Source: DASUBV01 sp963822485 (GTDB lineage: Bacteria; Actinomycetota; Actinomycetes; Streptosporangiales; Streptosporangiaceae). From it: 64,000 nt of DNA. Position 1 is the first letter of the stretch. Each line of letters starts with the position of its first letter. The stretch lies in contig CAWGHW010000005.1 in assembly GCA_963822485.1 (NCBI GenBank), forward strand, positions 229,811-293,810, written 5' to 3'. The translations under genes were made by a program, and so were the position numbers. The notes beneath the pieces are model-generated. The model saw nothing but the letters and a program-made list of their open reading frames with translations. It had not been told where the DNA came from and did no database searches. Shown one piece after another: positions 61,998 through 64,000 of this stretch.

Positions 61998-62804
61998 TCA
62001 GGGGGTGATGGCGATCGCGGATGGACCGTCGCCGACCTGGATCGGCGGGCCCGGCGCGTTCGTTGCTATCGCGATCGGCACTACCACGCCTGGCTCCGCC
62101 CAGACGGCTACATAGGCGGTCCGGCCGTCCGGCGTGATCACGATGCCCCTGGCGCCTTCGCCGACCGCGATCGGCTGTCCCGGCGCGTTGGTGGCCGTAT
62201 CGATGGGTGTCACGGTGCCGGTGTGCCAGCTGGCGGCGTAGGCGGTCTTCCCGTCCGGCGTGATCGCGATACTGTGTGGTCCGCTGCCGACCGGGATCGG
62301 CGGCCCGGGCGCCCTGGTGCCGGTCGCGATCGGCGTCACGGTGCCGGACCTGAGATTGGCGACGTAGACGGTCTTGCCGTCCGGCGTGATCGCGAACGCC
62401 CACGGGCCGCTGCCCACCCGGATCGGCTCTCCTGGCGTGCTGGTGGCGGTGTCGATCGGCGTCACCGTGCACGGGCCGCGTTCGGTGTCGTAGGTGTTGG
62501 CGACATAGACCGTCTTGCCGTCCGGCGTGATCGCGATCGCCAGCGGCTCATTGCCCACGTCGATCGGCTCTGCCGCCGTGTTCGTGGCCGTATCGATCGG
62601 CGTCACCGTGCCGCGGGCGTCTGGCGCCGGTCGCGGCAAACCGCGTTGCTGCGCTTCGGACCCGAGCCAGGGCGGGGGCTGCGGCCTGCTCTGGTTAACG
62701 ACATAGGCAGTCTTGCCATCCGGGCTGATCACGATCGCCCGGGGCCGCACACCGACCTCGATCGGCTCTCCCGGCGTGTTCGTGGCCGTGTCGATCGGCG
62801 TCAC
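61998..62804 (-). CDS. YVTN-type beta-propeller repeat protein, possibly truncated
   Basis: The 268-residue frame consists of about six repeats of 41-48 residues with the core GTVTPIDTATNTPGEPI.VG..P.AIAITPDGKTAYVAN. This is the YVTN (surface-layer-like) propeller. The gene begins in the middle of a repeat (GTG 62804) without a signal peptide, and ends mid-repeat at AIAITP. The frame is open upstream without a start. Both ends therefore look cut or frameshifted. DNA of the repeats is conserved between copies, which promotes recombination. Confidence 0.75.
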   Translation of the reverse strand: MTPIDTATNTPGEPIEVGVRPRAIVISPDGKTAYVVNQSRPQPPPWLGSEAQQRGLPRPAPDARGTVTPIDTATNTAAEPIDVGNEPLAIAITPDGKTVYVANTYDTERGPCTVTPIDTATSTPGEPIRVGSGPWAFAITPDGKTVYVANLRSGTVTPIATGTRAPGPPIPVGSGPHSIAITPDGKTAYAASWHTGTVTPIDTATNAPGQPIAVGEGARGIVITPDGRTAYVAVWAEPGVVVPIAIATNAPGPPIQVGDGPSAIAITP

Positions 62805-62963
62805 GGTGCCGGGGTCGCCGGCGATGAACTCGGCGCCTGCCGGGATTCGGGCGCTGGGCTCACCACGGGTACGGCGCGGGCCCGGTGACAGGTGGCAGGT
62901 GACCCATTCCGTGCCTGTGTCCGAGGGTGTGTTTCGTAGCCTGCTCGCAGATGAGGGGAGTGC

Positions 62964-63997
62964 ATGACCGGCGATCCGATCCGCGGCACATGGCCCAGTT
63001 CTGCCGTGAGGTCCTGCCGGAGATGCTCACCGGGGCCTGCGGTGTCGCAGCGCGTGACGCGCGGCGCGCGGGCCAGGATGTGCTGTGCCGGGCGGAGGCG
63101 GCTGCGCGCCTGGACCGTGACAGCTGCGAGGTGCTCGCTGCGCCGTTCTTCGAAGAGTCGTTCAGCCATGAGCCCGACGAAGCGCCGCCGTGGATGAAGG
63201 CCATCACCACGCTGGTCATCCGGAACAGCCAGCTGGAGGAACTGCACGCCAGCGGCCTGGTCAACGCCGGGGGCATCACCGCCATCACGACCAGCGGGCT
63301 CGGGCCGCTGTCGCACCTGCTCGCAGCCCGGCGTCGGCGACCCCTTCCGGCCGGGCCTGCCGATGACCCGTTCGCGGGCCTTGCTGCCGCGTACCCGCGT
63401 GCGTGGGCTTGCCTGGCCGCGCTGCGGACCGCCCTGGTCAGCGGCGGCGGCCGGGTTGGCTACCGGCAGCCGGAGGCGCCGCTCCCCGGCTGCCGGACGC
63501 GGGCGAGGTGATAGAAGCGCCGCAAGCCGGCCACGTCGAGCTGCCGCCCGATGCCTTCACCGCTGTGGTGCTCAGCGGGATCGACTGCGGTTCGATCAGA
63601 ACGTCGCTCCGGTTGCTGGAGGCCGCCCGAAAGCGGGAATGGTGATTGCCCTGTCCGGCCTGAGCAGGATCTCCCGCAACAGCCGCAAGCTGCTGCGAGT
63701 GGCAGAGTTCTTCCTCGCCCACCAGGCTACGATCCTGACAACCAATTACCTCCTGACCTGCAAGGACGCGTCGGTCCGCCGACGCGAGCTGGTCAAGCCA
63801 GACTCGCGCGCCCGGTGGACGGCTTCCAGAACATGAGCGGGCTCACTGGCTCGCACAGGAAAACCGTCGAAGCTTATGCCCGCCAGGTCGCCGGACCCCC
63901 GGCTGACGCTGCGGGGGTCGAGGACAGCATCTCATGCTGCCCCAGCCCTGGCGGTTCCGCCATTCCAGATCCAGTCGACAGCATGAGCGGTCTGTAA
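62964..63997 (+). pseudogene. Decayed or frameshifted gene with serine-recombinase-like end
   Basis: A chain of frames reads as one protein. ATG 62964 has GAGGGGAG upstream, then MAQFCREVLPEMLTGACGVAARDARRAG ... PWMKAITTLVIRNSQLEELHASGLVNAG. After a shift near 63485: LPPDAFTAVVLSGIDCGSIR. After a shift near 63635: GMVIALSGLSRISRNSRKLLRVAEFFLAHQATILTTNYLL, which resembles the serine-resolvase stretch ldRlsRn..dl..l.e.l....v. After a shift near 63800: DGFQNMSGLTGSHRKTVEAYARQ. At least four single-base shifts are needed. No family matches the N-terminal part. Confidence 0.5.
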
Positions 63998-64000
63998 AAC

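Overview
The window is GC-rich chromosomal DNA of a mycothiol-making actinomycete. Evidence: a mycothiol conjugate amidase (mca), a mannoside-type acyltransferase next to holB, an MFS-thymidylate kinase fusion beside topA, many GTG starts and a very GC-rich third codon position. The exact order cannot be fixed from the sequence. Two tRNAs are present (Thr-CGT, Leu-GAG). There is no rRNA and no CRISPR array.

Positions 1-13600 hold a high-affinity group 1h type [NiFe] hydrogenase locus. The large (truncated by the window edge) and small subunits run leftward. A divergent operon runs rightward: a degenerate-ATPase/HTH regulator, a cytoplasmic YceI lipocalin, two GmhA-like SIS proteins flanking an atypical HypC, a hydrogenase endopeptidase, then canonical hypC, hypD, hypE, hypA and hypB. 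hypF faces the operon from the right. hypB and hypF are frameshifted in this sequence.

Positions 13600-34000 hold mixed accessory and housekeeping genes: a K+ channel, an amidohydrolase, a secreted Cys-repeat protein, mca, a DksA-like zinc finger protein, a complete IS1182-type insertion sequence with a 4-bp target duplication, an aquaporin, a PLP decarboxylase, a serpin-like gene, an MFS exporter, lipoproteins, a UvrD-like helicase, a ricin-type lectin protein and an M50 peptidase. Positions 34000-47000 hold mug, an ArsR/SRPBCC module flanked by a second mug tail, a riboflavin synthase-DHBP synthase fusion behind a structured leader, small regulators (PadR, MerR) with their targets, and a 75-bp tandem repeat next to tRNA-Thr.

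Positions 47000-58900 are a conserved core block: ricT, acyltransferase, holB, tmk, topA and an M20 peptidase. From tRNA-Leu (58970) to the right edge the content looks like an integrated element: an AbrB-like gene overlapping a tyrosine integrase, a YVTN beta-propeller gene and a decayed recombinase-like reading frame.

A property of the whole window matters for every reader. At least a dozen otherwise conserved genes carry single-base frameshifts, mostly +1 insertions in short G/C runs. This argues for residual sequencing error at least as much as for gene decay, so entries typed pseudogene are mostly 'frameshifted as sequenced'.
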